Part shown: positions 16,874 through 26,367 of the stretch, piece by piece
How positions within the stretch are numbered: the first letter of the stretch is position 1
Layout of the letters: every line of letters begins with the position of its first letter
Assembly: GCA_047974565.1 (NCBI GenBank)
Contig: JBKECN010000035.1
Coordinates: 124,001-188,000 of the forward strand
DNA from: JBDIAG01 sp047974565
GTDB taxonomy: Bacteria > Actinomycetota > Actinomycetes > Actinomycetales > CAWJMD01
Direction: 5' to 3'
Length of the DNA: 64,000 nucleotides
Made by a program: the position numbers and the translations under genes
The notes under the pieces: generated by a model
Told to the model about the DNA's origin: nothing
Seen by the model: the letters and a program-made list of their open reading frames with translations, nothing else
Databases searched by the model: none

Positions 16874-19498
16874 GTGACGCGCCCACTCGACCCGCTGCAC
16901 GGCCTGCATGTGGTGAGCGGCAAGGGCGGAACCGGCAAGACGGCTGTCGCGACGGCCCTGGCGGTGGCCTTGGCAGATGCGGGACTTCGGGTCTTGCTCG
17001 CCGAGGTGGAGCAACGGCACGGCACCGAAGCCTTGCTGGGAGTGCAGGCCCTGGACGCCCAGGAGCGGTTGGTGGCGCACTTTCCCGGCGGCGGCCGGCT
17101 CAGTGCGGTGGCCCTCGACCCCCGTGCGGCGATGCAGGAGTACCTCGAGCGGTACTACCGGCTGGGCCTGGCCGGGCGGATCGCGGAGAAGGCCGGCGCG
17201 GTCGATTTCGCCGCCTCGATCGCACCCGGCCTGCGGGACGTGCTGATCACCGGCAAGGTCTACGACGCCCTCGACCGGCCTGACCCCGGCACGGGCGATC
17301 CCTGGTCGAACGGTCCCGCCGGGCCGGCGAGCGCCGAATGGGCCAGGGCAGGCTGGGCCGCAGGCACACCCGAGTGGCTCAACTCGATCCGTCAAGCAGC
17401 GGCCGGCGACGGTCGGCGTCCGGGCCGGGACAGCGCCTGGGCCGCGGGTTCGGCGGGTCCAGGCTCGGGTGGCGATCGACGCTCCGGTCGAGGCCGGGGC
17501 CGGTCCGATCGGTCGACCGAGCGCCCTTACTACGACGCCATCGTCCTGGATGCTCCGCCGACCGGGCGGGTGACGAACTTTCTCAACGTCAACACGGAGG
17601 TCTCGGGGCTGGCCCGGGTCGGGCCGGTGCACAACCAGGCGGCCAAGGTGTCCACGCTGATGCACTCCCCACGTACCCGGGTGCATCTGGTCGCCCTACC
17701 CGAGGAGATGCCGGTCACCGAGGCGGTCGACGCGATCGCTGAACTCTCCGACGCCGGCCTGCATCCGGGAGCGATCTTCCTCAATCAGGTACGCGAACCG
17801 GTGTTGACGCTCGCGGCGCTGCGCACCGCGGAGGGAGGCGAGATGGACGTCGCAACGATGGCGGGCGAACTGGCGCACGCGAGCGAGCCGGGTGGGCCGC
17901 TGGACGGTCTGGATCCCGCCCGCCTGGCGCGATCCCTGGTGGACGAGGCCACCGAGCACGCCAACCGGATCCAACTCCAGCGCGACCTGTCCGGGGTCCT
18001 GAAGAAGACCGGTCTGCCGCTGCTGTCCATGCCCTATCTGCTCGACGGCCTCAATCCGCGGACCCTCACCGCCCTGGTGGATGCCATCGTGCACGAGGCT
18101 CTTCCGGATCAGGCCGGCGCCACCCAGCAGACTCCGGCGGTCTCAGCCACCTCACCCGCGCTGGAGTCGAACGCGGACGCCCTCACCGCCCGCGATCCGG
18201 CCGTCGTCTCGTCTGCGGGCCCGGCCGATGTGGAACACCGCGACAGCCACGGCGCCCGTGGTCTCGATCAGGTGGGTGCCCGGAAGGACCCGACGAACTC
18301 GACGGCCCGGGAAGGTGCGGCGGCGAGGGTCTCCCAACGGCTGCCGGTGCCGGGCGTGGAACTCGATCTGCTCGATCTGGTGTCTGATCTCGGCGTGCAG
18401 ACGGTGGTCTGCTGCGGCTCGGGCGGAGTGGGCAAGACGACGACTGCCGCCGCGTTGGCGGTCGCCGCAGCCGAGGCGGGGCGGCAGGTGGTCGTGCTGA
18501 CCATCGACCCGGCGCGAAGGCTGGCCCAGTCGCTGGGCCTGTCCGAACTGGACAACACCCCGCGCCCGGTGGCTGGCGTCGACACCAGCGCCGGGGGCGG
18601 ACTGGACGCGATGATGTTGGACATGAAGCGCACCTTCGACGAGGTGGTCGAGGCGAGCGCGAACCCCGAGCGGGCCGAGACGATCCTGGCGAACCCGTTC
18701 TACGTGGCCCTGTCGAGTTCCTTCGCCGGTACCAGCGAGTACATGGCGATGGAGAAGCTCGGGCAGCTGCGAGCCGAGGCGGACGCGGGTCAGGCCCCGT
18801 GGGATCTGATCATCGTGGACACCCCGCCGAGTCGTTCCGCCTTGGATTTCCTGGACGCCCCAGCGCGATTGTCATCTTTCCTGGACGGGCGATTCATCCG
18901 CCTGCTCACGGCGCCTGCCCGCACCGGCGGGCGGGTCTATGTGCGGGCGTTGTCCGGCGCGGTCGGCGGCATGGCCGCGATCATGACCAGGCTGCTGGGT
19001 GCGTCGTTCGTGGCCGACGTGCAGACCTTCATCACCGCGACGGACACCATGTTCGGTGGGTTCCGGGAGCGCGCCGAGGCCACCTACGCCCAACTCTCGT
19101 CGCCGGGGACCGCCTTCGTCGTGGTCTGCGGAGCTCAGGAGGACACGATCACCGAGGCTCGGTACTTCGTCGACCGCCTGGCCCAGGATCAGATGCCGCT
19201 GGCCGGGGTGGTGGTGAACCGGGTCCAGCCGGTGGGCGCCCCTGGGCTGTCGGCCGAGCGGGCGCTCGATGCGGCTGCCTTGTTGGCCCGGGGATCGCGG
19301 TCCGCGGGGCCGGCCCGCCGGGTGAGCGTGGCGCTGCTGCGTCTGCACGCTCAACGTGCCCGGCGGCGGGACGCGGAGCTGGCGTTGGTGGCAGAGTTCA
19401 CCGCGAGGTACCCGAAGGTCCCCGCGGTGTGTGTGGACAGCCTGCCCACCGATGTGCACGACCTCGACGGACTCCGGCAGGTGGCCGCTCGGCTGTAG
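16874..19498 (+). CDS. Fused tandem ArsA/GET3-type ATPase
   Basis: This 874-residue protein joins two ArsA-like ATPases that are separate genes (Rv3679 and Rv3680) in M. tuberculosis. Domain one, residues about 1-410, has the P-loop SGKGGTGKTAVATAL and VLDAPPTGR, interrupted by a low-complexity insert of about 75 residues (roughly 135-215). A disordered linker of about 80 residues follows. Domain two starts near residue 490 with CGSGGVGKTTTAAAL, then TIDPARRLAQSLGL and VDTPPSRSALDFL. The mycobacterial pair is linked to anion or redox stress; its substrate is unsettled. The GTG at 16874 has TAGGAG five bases upstream. The reading frame is open across the linker, so this is a real fusion in this sequence. 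Confidence 0.88.
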   Translation: MTRPLDPLHGLHVVSGKGGTGKTAVATALAVALADAGLRVLLAEVEQRHGTEALLGVQALDAQERLVAHFPGGGRLSAVALDPRAAMQEYLERYYRLGLAGRIAEKAGAVDFAASIAPGLRDVLITGKVYDALDRPDPGTGDPWSNGPAGPASAEWARAGWAAGTPEWLNSIRQAAAGDGRRPGRDSAWAAGSAGPGSGGDRRSGRGRGRSDRSTERPYYDAIVLDAPPTGRVTNFLNVNTEVSGLARVGPVHNQAAKVSTLMHSPRTRVHLVALPEEMPVTEAVDAIAELSDAGLHPGAIFLNQVREPVLTLAALRTAEGGEMDVATMAGELAHASEPGGPLDGLDPARLARSLVDEATEHANRIQLQRDLSGVLKKTGLPLLSMPYLLDGLNPRTLTALVDAIVHEALPDQAGATQQTPAVSATSPALESNADALTARDPAVVSSAGPADVEHRDSHGARGLDQVGARKDPTNSTAREGAAARVSQRLPVPGVELDLLDLVSDLGVQTVVCCGSGGVGKTTTAAALAVAAAEAGRQVVVLTIDPARRLAQSLGLSELDNTPRPVAGVDTSAGGGLDAMMLDMKRTFDEVVEASANPERAETILANPFYVALSSSFAGTSEYMAMEKLGQLRAEADAGQAPWDLIIVDTPPSRSALDFLDAPARLSSFLDGRFIRLLTAPARTGGRVYVRALSGAVGGMAAIMTRLLGASFVADVQTFITATDTMFGGFRERAEATYAQLSSPGTAFVVVCGAQEDTITEARYFVDRLAQDQMPLAGVVVNRVQPVGAPGLSAERALDAAALLARGSRSAGPARRVSVALLRLHAQRARRRDAELALVAEFTARYPKVPAVCVDSLPTDVHDLDGLRQVAARL

Positions 19499-19656
19499 CC
19501 GGGCGGCCGGTGCGGCGTTCGGCCGTGCCCTGGCGAGCACCACGCGTGGCACCGACGCAACCGCGATCGCCCGGCAGGGGCATGATCGGCACCAACATGA
19601 TCGGCGCTGCGTGCCGGTCATCGGCGAGGTACCACTAGGTGCCACGCCGAATGCCG

Positions 19657-19968
19657 TCAGGCGGAGCGCTCGGCCTCGTCCTGCGAGCGCTCATACTCCT
19701 CGCGGGCGGTCTCCAGGAGCCTGGTCCACGACTTGACGTTGGGGCGCCGCTTGAGCAGGGCCCGGCGCTCGCGTTCGGTCATCCCGCCCCATACGCCGAA
19801 CTCGATCCGGTTGTCCAGTGCGTCGGCGAGGCACTCGGTCTTGACGATGCAGCCATGGCACACGACCTTGGCCTGGTGCTGGGCGGCACCTTGGACGAAC
19901 AACGCGTCCGGGTTGCCCTTGCGGCAGGCTGCCTGGTCTGTCCACGCCCGCTGAGCCAGAACGTCCAT
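19657..19968 (-). CDS. whiB4: WhiB-family iron-sulfur regulator, WhiB4 position
   Basis: This 103-residue WhiB protein has four cysteines at 15, 37, 40 and 46 (C-X21-C-X2-C-X5-C) that bind a [4Fe-4S] cluster, the turn GVWGG at 58-62 and a basic C-terminal stretch RRALLKRRPNVKSW for DNA contact. WhiB proteins sense oxygen or nitric oxide and act with sigma factor or on DNA. The WhiB4 name rests on position between the ArsA ATPases and ponA2, as in mycobacteria. The ATG has GAAGGG five bases upstream. It is divergent from ponA2. Confidence 0.88.
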   Translation of the reverse strand: MDVLAQRAWTDQAACRKGNPDALFVQGAAQHQAKVVCHGCIVKTECLADALDNRIEFGVWGGMTERERRALLKRRPNVKSWTRLLETAREEYERSQDEAERSA

Positions 19969-20129
19969 CGTGCCCTTCTTTCAGCGACTAGTTCCGAGTG
20001 GTCACCCGGTACTTGCCGCCTAATCGGGAGCCTTCTGGGCCGACTTGAGGCCTAGCGCCCGATTTCTTTTTTCACCACACCTCCCCACGCTGACGGCTTG
20101 ACTCGGTCGGCACTGTCAGGATCTCCGCT

Positions 20130-20142
20130 TACCCTTGCCCTA
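20130..20142 (+). promoter_or_regulatory. Leaderless -10 element of the ponA2 gene
   Basis: TACCCT at 20130-20135 fits the actinobacterial -10 pattern TANNNT. Exactly six bases separate it from the ATG at 20142, so transcription would start at the A of the start codon. No ribosome-binding site is present, which fits a leaderless mRNA. Confidence 0.55.
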
Positions 20143-22397
20143 TGTCTCGTTCCGATTCGGCTCCGGGCCTGGCAAAGGTGACGAGCCTGCTCGCGGCCTT
20201 CACGGCCACGAGCCTCATCGCCGGGGTGCTGACCGGTGGTCTGCTACTGCCTGCCGTGGGCGCGGCGGGTGAGTCGACCCAGGCCGGCATCGACTTCTTC
20301 GAGGGGCTGCCTGGCGACTTCCAGGTCAGTCAGCCGTCCCAGCAGTCCCGCATCCTGTGGGCGGATGGCTCGGAGATGGCCACCTTCTACTACGAGAACC
20401 GCATCCTGGTTCCGTTGGCCAGTGTGGCCCCGGTGATGCGGCAGGCGATCGTCGCCATTGAGGACAACCGCTTCTATGAGCACTCCGGGGCCGACCCGAA
20501 GGGCATCTTGCGGGCGGCGGTGAACAATGCCGCCGGTCAGGACACCCAGGGTGCCTCCACGCTCACCCAGCAGTGGATCAAGAACGTGCTGCTCAACGAG
20601 GCACTCGCCGCCAAGGACGAAGAGGCGGTCAAGGCGCTCCAGACGCCGGACAAGGCCCGCAAGGTGCGCGAGATCAAGTTGGCGCTCAGCGCGGAGAAGA
20701 CGTACAGCAAAGACGAGATCCTGCAGAACTACCTCAACATCGCACTCTTCGGCGACGGTCAGTACGGCGTGCAGACGGCCTCCCGGCACTTCTTCTCCAA
20801 GGACGCCTCGCAACTCAACCTGGAGGATGCGGCCCTGCTCGCGGGCATGGTGCAGTCCCCCACCCGGTGGAACCCGCTGCGCAACCCGGAGGGTGCGCAG
20901 GAGCGGCGTGACATCGTGCTCGGGGAGATGCTGCGCTTCGACATGATCACCCAGGAGCAGTACGACGCCTCTGTGGCGGTGCCGGTGGCTGCCCAGCTGC
21001 ACGAGGAGGAAACCCAGAACGGGTGCTCCTATGCGGGCTCGGCAGCCTACTTCTGCGACTACATCACCTGGGTTATCCGCAACGACGAGGCCTTCGGCCC
21101 GGATGAAGCAAGCCGGTTGGAGTTGCTCTACGGGGGCGGTCTGACCATCACCACGACGCTGGACCCGGACAAGCAGGCCGAGGCCCAGCGCGCCGTCACC
21201 CGCCGCAGCATCTCCAAGCGGCGCGGCGTCGGGGTGGCCTTGTCATCGGTGGATTCGACCACCGGTCAGATCGTCGCGATGGCGCAGAACCGGACGTACA
21301 CCACCAAGGCCGACGCTCCATCCGGATCCACGGCCATCAATTACAACGTGGACCAGGCCTATGGCGGCGGGGTTGGGTTCCAGGTGGGCTCGACGTACAA
21401 GCCGTTCACGCTGGCCACCTGGTTGGCTTCGGGTCGCAGCCTTAATGACACGGTGGACGCAGGTAAGTACAACCGACGCTTCCGAGCATCCTGCATCGAC
21501 TCAGTCAGCCGGTACAGTCCTGGCAACTCTGAGGGTGGCGGAGCCGGCCGAATGTCCGTGCTCCAGGCGACCTACAACTCCGTGAACACGGCCTATGCCG
21601 CGATGGCTTCCCGGCTGGATCTGTGCGACATCCGCGATACCGCCATGGCGCTCGGGGTTCACAAGGCCACTGGCGGAGAACCCGACGTCAACCCCTCGAG
21701 CTTCCTCGGGACTAACGACATCGCCCCGCTGACGATGGCCTCGGCCTACGGAGGCTTCGCCAACGGGGGCATCTACTGCAAGCCGGTGGCGATCCTCGAA
21801 GTGAAGGACTCCCAGGGGCAGGTGCTACCCAAGCCGGAACCGGACTGTCACGAGGCGCTCGACCCAGCCGTGGTGTCTCAGGTCAATGCCGCTCTCAGCC
21901 AGGTGCTGATCCGCGGAACCGCCAAGCGGGTCGGCGGCATCGGCCGGGCGGCCGGAGGCAAGACGGGCACCGCGAATGACTCCATGGAGACCTGGTTCGT
22001 CGGCTTTGCCGCCGGTGGCCTCTCGACTGCCGTATGGGTGGGCACCCCAGACCGATCGCCGAAGCGCCTAGGCGGGGTGTACGGCGCCACCTACGCCGCA
22101 CCGATCTGGCGGGACTACATGGTCGATGCCGTCCGCGACATGCCGGCCCAGTCGTTTGCGTCGGTGACGCGGAGCGCGGAGAAGCAGCAGGAGGTGACCG
22201 TGCCGCGGGTGGTGGGCCTGGACGAGGACGAGGCTCGCTCGGCAATCCAGGACCAGGAACTCGAGGACGGACCCACCGTCGAAGTGGACAGTCCAGAGCC
22301 GCAGGGCACCATCATCGGCACCTCACCCGCATCGGGGTCGAGGGTGACCAATGGGACCGAGATCCGGATACAGGTCTCGAACGGCAACGGGGGTTAG
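20142..22397 (+). CDS. ponA2: Bifunctional penicillin-binding protein (PonA2 type) with PASTA domain
   Basis: This 751-residue class A PBP builds and cross-links peptidoglycan. A signal anchor lies at about 12-42. The GT51 transglycosylase shows the catalytic glutamate in EDNRFYEHSG (E107) and GASTLTQQ (137-144). The transpeptidase has STYK (S417-K420), SVN (S480-N482) and KTG (607-609). A single PASTA domain closes the protein (about 685-748). The ATG start is directly preceded by a leaderless-type promoter. The gene keeps its place between whiB4 and the metallophosphoesterase, as Rv3682 does. A strong hairpin follows the stop. Confidence 0.95.
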   Translation: MSRSDSAPGLAKVTSLLAAFTATSLIAGVLTGGLLLPAVGAAGESTQAGIDFFEGLPGDFQVSQPSQQSRILWADGSEMATFYYENRILVPLASVAPVMRQAIVAIEDNRFYEHSGADPKGILRAAVNNAAGQDTQGASTLTQQWIKNVLLNEALAAKDEEAVKALQTPDKARKVREIKLALSAEKTYSKDEILQNYLNIALFGDGQYGVQTASRHFFSKDASQLNLEDAALLAGMVQSPTRWNPLRNPEGAQERRDIVLGEMLRFDMITQEQYDASVAVPVAAQLHEEETQNGCSYAGSAAYFCDYITWVIRNDEAFGPDEASRLELLYGGGLTITTTLDPDKQAEAQRAVTRRSISKRRGVGVALSSVDSTTGQIVAMAQNRTYTTKADAPSGSTAINYNVDQAYGGGVGFQVGSTYKPFTLATWLASGRSLNDTVDAGKYNRRFRASCIDSVSRYSPGNSEGGGAGRMSVLQATYNSVNTAYAAMASRLDLCDIRDTAMALGVHKATGGEPDVNPSSFLGTNDIAPLTMASAYGGFANGGIYCKPVAILEVKDSQGQVLPKPEPDCHEALDPAVVSQVNAALSQVLIRGTAKRVGGIGRAAGGKTGTANDSMETWFVGFAAGGLSTAVWVGTPDRSPKRLGGVYGATYAAPIWRDYMVDAVRDMPAQSFASVTRSAEKQQEVTVPRVVGLDEDEARSAIQDQELEDGPTVEVDSPEPQGTIIGTSPASGSRVTNGTEIRIQVSNGNGG

Positions 22398-22419
22398 CGC
22401 CTCCGATCACGCGACCCTT

Positions 22420-22449
22420 GGGCCGGCGCCACCCGTGGTGCGCCGGCCC
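22420..22449. terminator. Hairpin terminator between ponA2 and yqeY-like gene
   Basis: A near-perfect stem: GGGCCGGCGCCAC against GTGGTGCGCCGGCCC, followed by TT. It lies between two convergent genes and can serve both. Confidence 0.7.
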
Positions 22450-22507
22450 TTGGCTTTCCCACTCCAGCCCACCCGAGGGGCCACGACGGACCGGCGAGCC
22501 GAACTCC

Positions 22508-22954
22508 TCAGCCCAGCCGAGCCTTGACGGCGGCGGCCACAGCCCCTCCCGAAGCCCGCTGACCGACTCGAGCCCGGACCGCGGCGATCACCGGCCCCAT
22601 CTTGGCGCCGTCACCCGCGGCAGAGACCTGCTCGTCGACGATGGAGGCCAGTTCATCGCTCGACAACTGCTGCGGCAGGTATTCGGCGAGGATGGCGGCC
22701 TCGTCCCGCTCCTTGCCGACCTGTTCGGCACGGCCCGCGTCGGCATAGATCTGCGCCGACTCGTTGCGGCGCTTGATCTCGGTCTGGATGAGTTGCTCGA
22801 TCGCCGGGTCGTCCAGGGTGATGCTCGGCGTCTGGGCCACCTCGGCGTTCTTGATCGCCGCCAGCACCGAGCGGATGGTGCTCTTGCGCAGTTCGTCCTT
22901 GGCTCGCAGGGCCGCGGTGAGGTCGGTGCGCAGGCGCTCCTTGAGGGTGTCCAT
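22508..22954 (-). CDS. GatB/YqeY domain protein
   Basis: This 148-residue all-helical YqeY protein starts MDTLKERLRTDLTAALRAKD and contains the conserved core STIRSVLAAIKNAEV and ILAEYLPQQLS. The domain is shared with the tail of GatB, where it helps bind tRNA; the free-standing protein has no proven role. The ATG at 22954 is chosen because GGGAGG lies eight bases upstream. It is divergent from the metallophosphoesterase, as is common near ponA2 genes. Confidence 0.9.
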   Translation of the reverse strand: MDTLKERLRTDLTAALRAKDELRKSTIRSVLAAIKNAEVAQTPSITLDDPAIEQLIQTEIKRRNESAQIYADAGRAEQVGKERDEAAILAEYLPQQLSSDELASIVDEQVSAAGDGAKMGPVIAAVRARVGQRASGGAVAAAVKARLG

Positions 22955-23045
22955 GCCGTAATCCTCCCAGGGAGTCGCCGGGTCGCCGAGTGACTTTGCC
23001 GGGATCACTCGGGTACCTGGCGCGGATTACCGGCGGCAGGCACAC

Positions 23046-24056
23046 GTGAGTCAAGATGGGCGGGTGTCAGCACACTCCTTCGGCCGAGCCGCCGCCATGG
23101 TTGTCGGTCTGGGCGCCCTGGGCGGCGCCGGCGCCTTGGTGGGCGCTCGGGTGGAGGCGGAGGCTTTCATCCTGCGCCGGGTCACCGCACCGGTGTTGCC
23201 CGTCGGTGCCCGCCCGTTGCGGGTGCTGCAGGTCACCGACCTGCACCTGACGCCGGGCGATCGTCGCCGGGTGGCGTGGACGCGGGGGTTGGCGGCCTTG
23301 GAGCCGGATCTGGTCGTCGACACCGGCGATAACCTCGCTCACCCCGATGCGGTGCCCACGGTGCTGGAGGCGCTTGGCTCCCTCGTCGCGGTGCCCGGGG
23401 TGTTCGTCTTCGGCTCGAACGACTACTTCGCCCCCCGCTGGAAGAACCCCCTGGGCTACTTCCGGGGCCCGTCCAGGACTCGCACCACGGTTGCTGCCAC
23501 GCTGCCCACCGAGGAGCTACGTCGTGAACTCGCCGCCGCTGGATGGCTGGACCTGAACAACCACCGGGCCCGGATGGACCTGCTGGGGCAACCGATCAGT
23601 TTCGTCGGGATGGACGACCCGCACGTGCGCAAGGATCGGATGCCCGCCCCCGAGCATCAGACGGAGGTGCCCGGGGTGGTGGCCGACGACCTGCGGATCG
23701 GTGTGGTGCACGCGCCGTATCTGCGGGCACTGGACGCCTTGGTGGCTGACGGCAGCGACCTGCTCCTGGCCGGGCACACGCACGGCGGCCAGGTGTGCCT
23801 GCCCTTCGCGGGTGCGCTGGTGACCAACTGCGATCTGCCCCGTCGCTACGCCAAGGGTCTGCACACCTGGACCCGCCAACCTGGCCGGGGAGGCGGAGCC
23901 GAACCGCCGGCCCGGCCGGCTTCGAGGCGAGAGCATCCGCTGCTGCACGTCTCGGCCGGGTTGGGTACCTCCCCATACGCGCGGATCCGGCTGTTCTGCC
24001 GGCCCGAGGCGACCCTGCTCACCCTCGTCCCGACCGACTACCCGATCGACGCCTGA
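23046..24056 (+). CDS. Membrane-anchored metallophosphoesterase (Rv3683-like)
   Basis: This 336-residue protein has an N-terminal hydrophobic segment (about 13-38) followed by a calcineurin-like domain: VTDLHLTPGD, VVDTGDNLAH, FGSNDYFAPR in place of the usual GNHD, and LLLAGHTHGGQV. It resembles YkuE/Rv3683-type phosphoesterases acting at the outer face of the membrane. The start is uncertain: GTG at 23046 has only a weak GGCAGG upstream, while GTG at 23064 follows CAAGAT by six bases and could be a leaderless start. The glycine-to-serine change in GSND is shared by some family members. Confidence 0.85.
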   Translation: MSQDGRVSAHSFGRAAAMVVGLGALGGAGALVGARVEAEAFILRRVTAPVLPVGARPLRVLQVTDLHLTPGDRRRVAWTRGLAALEPDLVVDTGDNLAHPDAVPTVLEALGSLVAVPGVFVFGSNDYFAPRWKNPLGYFRGPSRTRTTVAATLPTEELRRELAAAGWLDLNNHRARMDLLGQPISFVGMDDPHVRKDRMPAPEHQTEVPGVVADDLRIGVVHAPYLRALDALVADGSDLLLAGHTHGGQVCLPFAGALVTNCDLPRRYAKGLHTWTRQPGRGGGAEPPARPASRREHPLLHVSAGLGTSPYARIRLFCRPEATLLTLVPTDYPIDA

Positions 24057-24204
24057 GCGCCGAGTGAGCCCGAGTGAGCGCCGAGTGAGCCCAGCCCGCG
24101 GCCGCGGCCTGCCTGCCGGGTGCCCGGCCGATCCGTGGCCTGCAGGCCGCAGATCCGGTTTCGCGACCGCGCTCGGGCTCGGCTATGCTGTGCGGGCAGC
24201 ACCA

Positions 24205-24278
<74 letters not shown>

Positions 24279-24607
24279 CTCACATTTCCCAGATCAGAGG
24301 CCCGTCGTCCGAAACCGGACGCGGGCCTCAAGTGCGGGTGAGTGACTCCGTACCGACGTCGTGCAACAAGGCAGCTACCGCGACGATTTCGGGCCAGGTT
24401 GCGCTGCTCCAACAAGTCCTCGACGAATCGATCCACCCCTGCACACGGGACCAGCCAGGTTCAAGGCCCCAAGGCGACCCTAGCGAAGTCCCGCGCCTCG
24501 TCGACCATGTCGTCTACGTTGCCGATTCCGCCGCCATGAGATCAAGGGCGGCTGCGCAGCCGCGCCGTCCTCGCCCCGCAAGGCTGGTCCATTGGGACAC
24601 TTGCTTG
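24279..24607. terminator. Post-tRNA spacer with strong hairpin terminator
   Basis: The hairpin at 24297-24329 pairs GAGGCCCG with CGGGCCTC and inside it CGTCCG with CGGACG around AAAC; it should end the tRNA transcript. The remaining 280 bases to the NYN gene hold nothing I can identify. No second copy of the tRNA 3' end was found that would mark an attachment site. Confidence 0.6.
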
Positions 24608-25339
24608 ATGCGAATCGGTGTCTATATCGACGGGTACAACCTCTACTACGGCGGTCGCGGCATCTGCGGACGCGCCACCCCCGGGTGGCGATGGCTGGAC
24701 CCCCGAGCCATGATCACTGCGCTGCTCACCGCACACGCGCCGTGGACCGGCCCCTTCGACCTTCACGTCGTCTTCTGCACGGCCCGCATCAAGGGTAATG
24801 CGAACACCACCGGTCAGCGCGACCAGGATGTCTACCTCAGGGCCCTCCAGCGGCATCAAGCCGTCGACCTGATCGAGTTGGGACACTACGTCGAACGCAT
24901 CGCAACGTCTCCCCTGGCAACCAAGGACCGACGCGGACGTCCGGTCCTCACCACCGCTCAGTGGCCAATCAAAGTCCAGGATCAAACTGGGAAGGATGTA
25001 CCAGACGCCACGTTCATGGCGACGGTCGCTCGACGTGAGGAGAAGGGCAGCGATGTGAATGTCGCCACCCACCTGGTGTGCGACGTCCTCAGTCAAGCCG
25101 TCTCGGCCGCCGTCGTAGTGAGTAACGACAGCGATCTCAAGCTTCCGATCGAAGTAGCACGCAATCATCTCAGCGTTGGTCTCATCAACCCCACTAAGGG
25201 GTACCCGGCTGGCGCATTGAACGCCGCGCCCACAGCAGGGGCTGGTGGCCACTGGTGGTACCAACTGACGGCATCAGACTTTAGGAGCGCCCAACTCCCA
25301 GCGACGATCGGTAACCTAACCTGTCCGGCCGGCTGGTGA
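24608..25339 (+). CDS. NYN-domain (PIN-like) putative ribonuclease
   Basis: This 243-residue NYN protein has a metal-binding aspartate in the first strand (GVYIDGYNLYY, D8), then EEKGSDVNVATHL and VVSNDSDLKLPI, which supply the other acidic residues of the PIN/NYN active site. NYN proteins are predicted RNA-cutting enzymes; target RNAs are unknown here. The ATG at 24608 starts directly at the domain; no strong ribosome site is seen. Wording of codons looks less GC-biased than neighbours. It stands alone after tRNA-Pro, inside an otherwise conserved region, which suggests gain by transfer (inference). A clean terminator follows. Confidence 0.85.
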   Translation: MRIGVYIDGYNLYYGGRGICGRATPGWRWLDPRAMITALLTAHAPWTGPFDLHVVFCTARIKGNANTTGQRDQDVYLRALQRHQAVDLIELGHYVERIATSPLATKDRRGRPVLTTAQWPIKVQDQTGKDVPDATFMATVARREEKGSDVNVATHLVCDVLSQAVSAAVVVSNDSDLKLPIEVARNHLSVGLINPTKGYPAGALNAAPTAGAGGHWWYQLTASDFRSAQLPATIGNLTCPAGW

Positions 25340-25352
25340 GCCATAAAGTAAA

Positions 25353-25373
25353 CCCGGCTCCAGAGGAGCCGGG
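25353..25373 (+). terminator. Hairpin terminator after the NYN gene
   Basis: Perfect 9-bp stem CCCGGCTCC / GGAGCCGGG with loop AGA, fourteen bases after the stop codon. Confidence 0.75.
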
Positions 25374-25533
25374 CGGTATGCAACGAGGCTAGCAACCAGC
25401 AGCGATGGCCGCAAGGGAACGGAGAACCCGGGATGTTAGCATCGCCGACCCCCGGGCACCTCCGGTGTGGTGCTGCCATCGGCGAGGCCGTTGGCTCGTC
25501 AGGGTGCCGGTCTCGTAGCAGAGCCGGCCGGGA

Positions 25534-26166
25534 TCAGTGTGCGCTCAGGCACCGGGCCCGCAGCACGTTCACTCCCGGACCGGTCAGGTCGTCGCAAGCC
25601 GGCGCCCGGCCGGTGGACGCGAGCAGCAGGCAGATGAGTGGACCCTCGACCCGGCCGCCTGCGCCGTGGCGGAAGTCGGTGTCGGAGGCGACCAGTTGCA
25701 GCCCGTCGATCCGCTTCTTGGTGCCCATGATGAGGTTCGACCCCGCGTAGAAATCGAAGACCTCGCGGACCGCGTCGTCCGGATAGGTGTGGGTGATACC
25801 GAGCGGGCGGCGGATGTCTTCGGCGTGCACGATGGTCTCGCCGAGCCAGCTGGTCTTGGGCCCCGGCGGGCTGTCGGTGGAATCGATGATCGCCACGAAA
25901 CCGGCGAGGGTGTCCGCGGGGCTCGCCCCGAGGTTGTTCGCGATTCCTGCGTCGATGAATCTGTCGAAACTGAACCTGGCCTTGGCCAGGCCTGCGACGA
26001 AGCGCAGCGGTGAGCTGTGCGCAGTCGAACTCATGTGGGCCAGCACATCTCGCACACTCCAGCCCGCGCACCAGGACTCGGTCTGCCACTGCTGCGTCGT
26101 CAGGTCGGACAGGTCCGCGCTGAGAGCCCGACGTTCGGCCGCCACCGTCTCCCACAGGGTCATCAC
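25534..26166 (-). CDS. DinB-like / maleylpyruvate-isomerase-family (mycothiol-dependent type) protein
   Basis: This 210-residue protein belongs to the DinB/mycothiol-dependent enzyme group. The metal ligands are likely the histidine in SVRDVLAHM and the glutamate and histidine in GETIVHAEDIRRPLG. Members use mycothiol, the actinobacterial thiol, in isomerase or detoxification reactions; the substrate here is not known. It stands alone, with spacers of about 160-200 bases on each side. The start is ATG at 26166, with a second ATG one codon later. Confidence 0.8.
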   Translation of the reverse strand: MMTLWETVAAERRALSADLSDLTTQQWQTESWCAGWSVRDVLAHMSSTAHSSPLRFVAGLAKARFSFDRFIDAGIANNLGASPADTLAGFVAIIDSTDSPPGPKTSWLGETIVHAEDIRRPLGITHTYPDDAVREVFDFYAGSNLIMGTKKRIDGLQLVASDTDFRHGAGGRVEGPLICLLLASTGRAPACDDLTGPGVNVLRARCLSAH

Positions 26167-26367
26167 GCCATCATGGCAGGCGGGCCCGACGATGTGGTCG
26201 GCCCCGGCGTCGTCGGACCCGACGCCGCAGTCGGTGCGGACCCAACGCCACCTGGAAGACGCGAGCGGCTCCGGCCAACCGACGCCGCTGCGCCGGCGGC
26301 CGGTGCCACCCGATCCTCGACCGTGTCTGCCGCTAGCACGTCCTAGCGACTACCCGGCACCCGTCCG

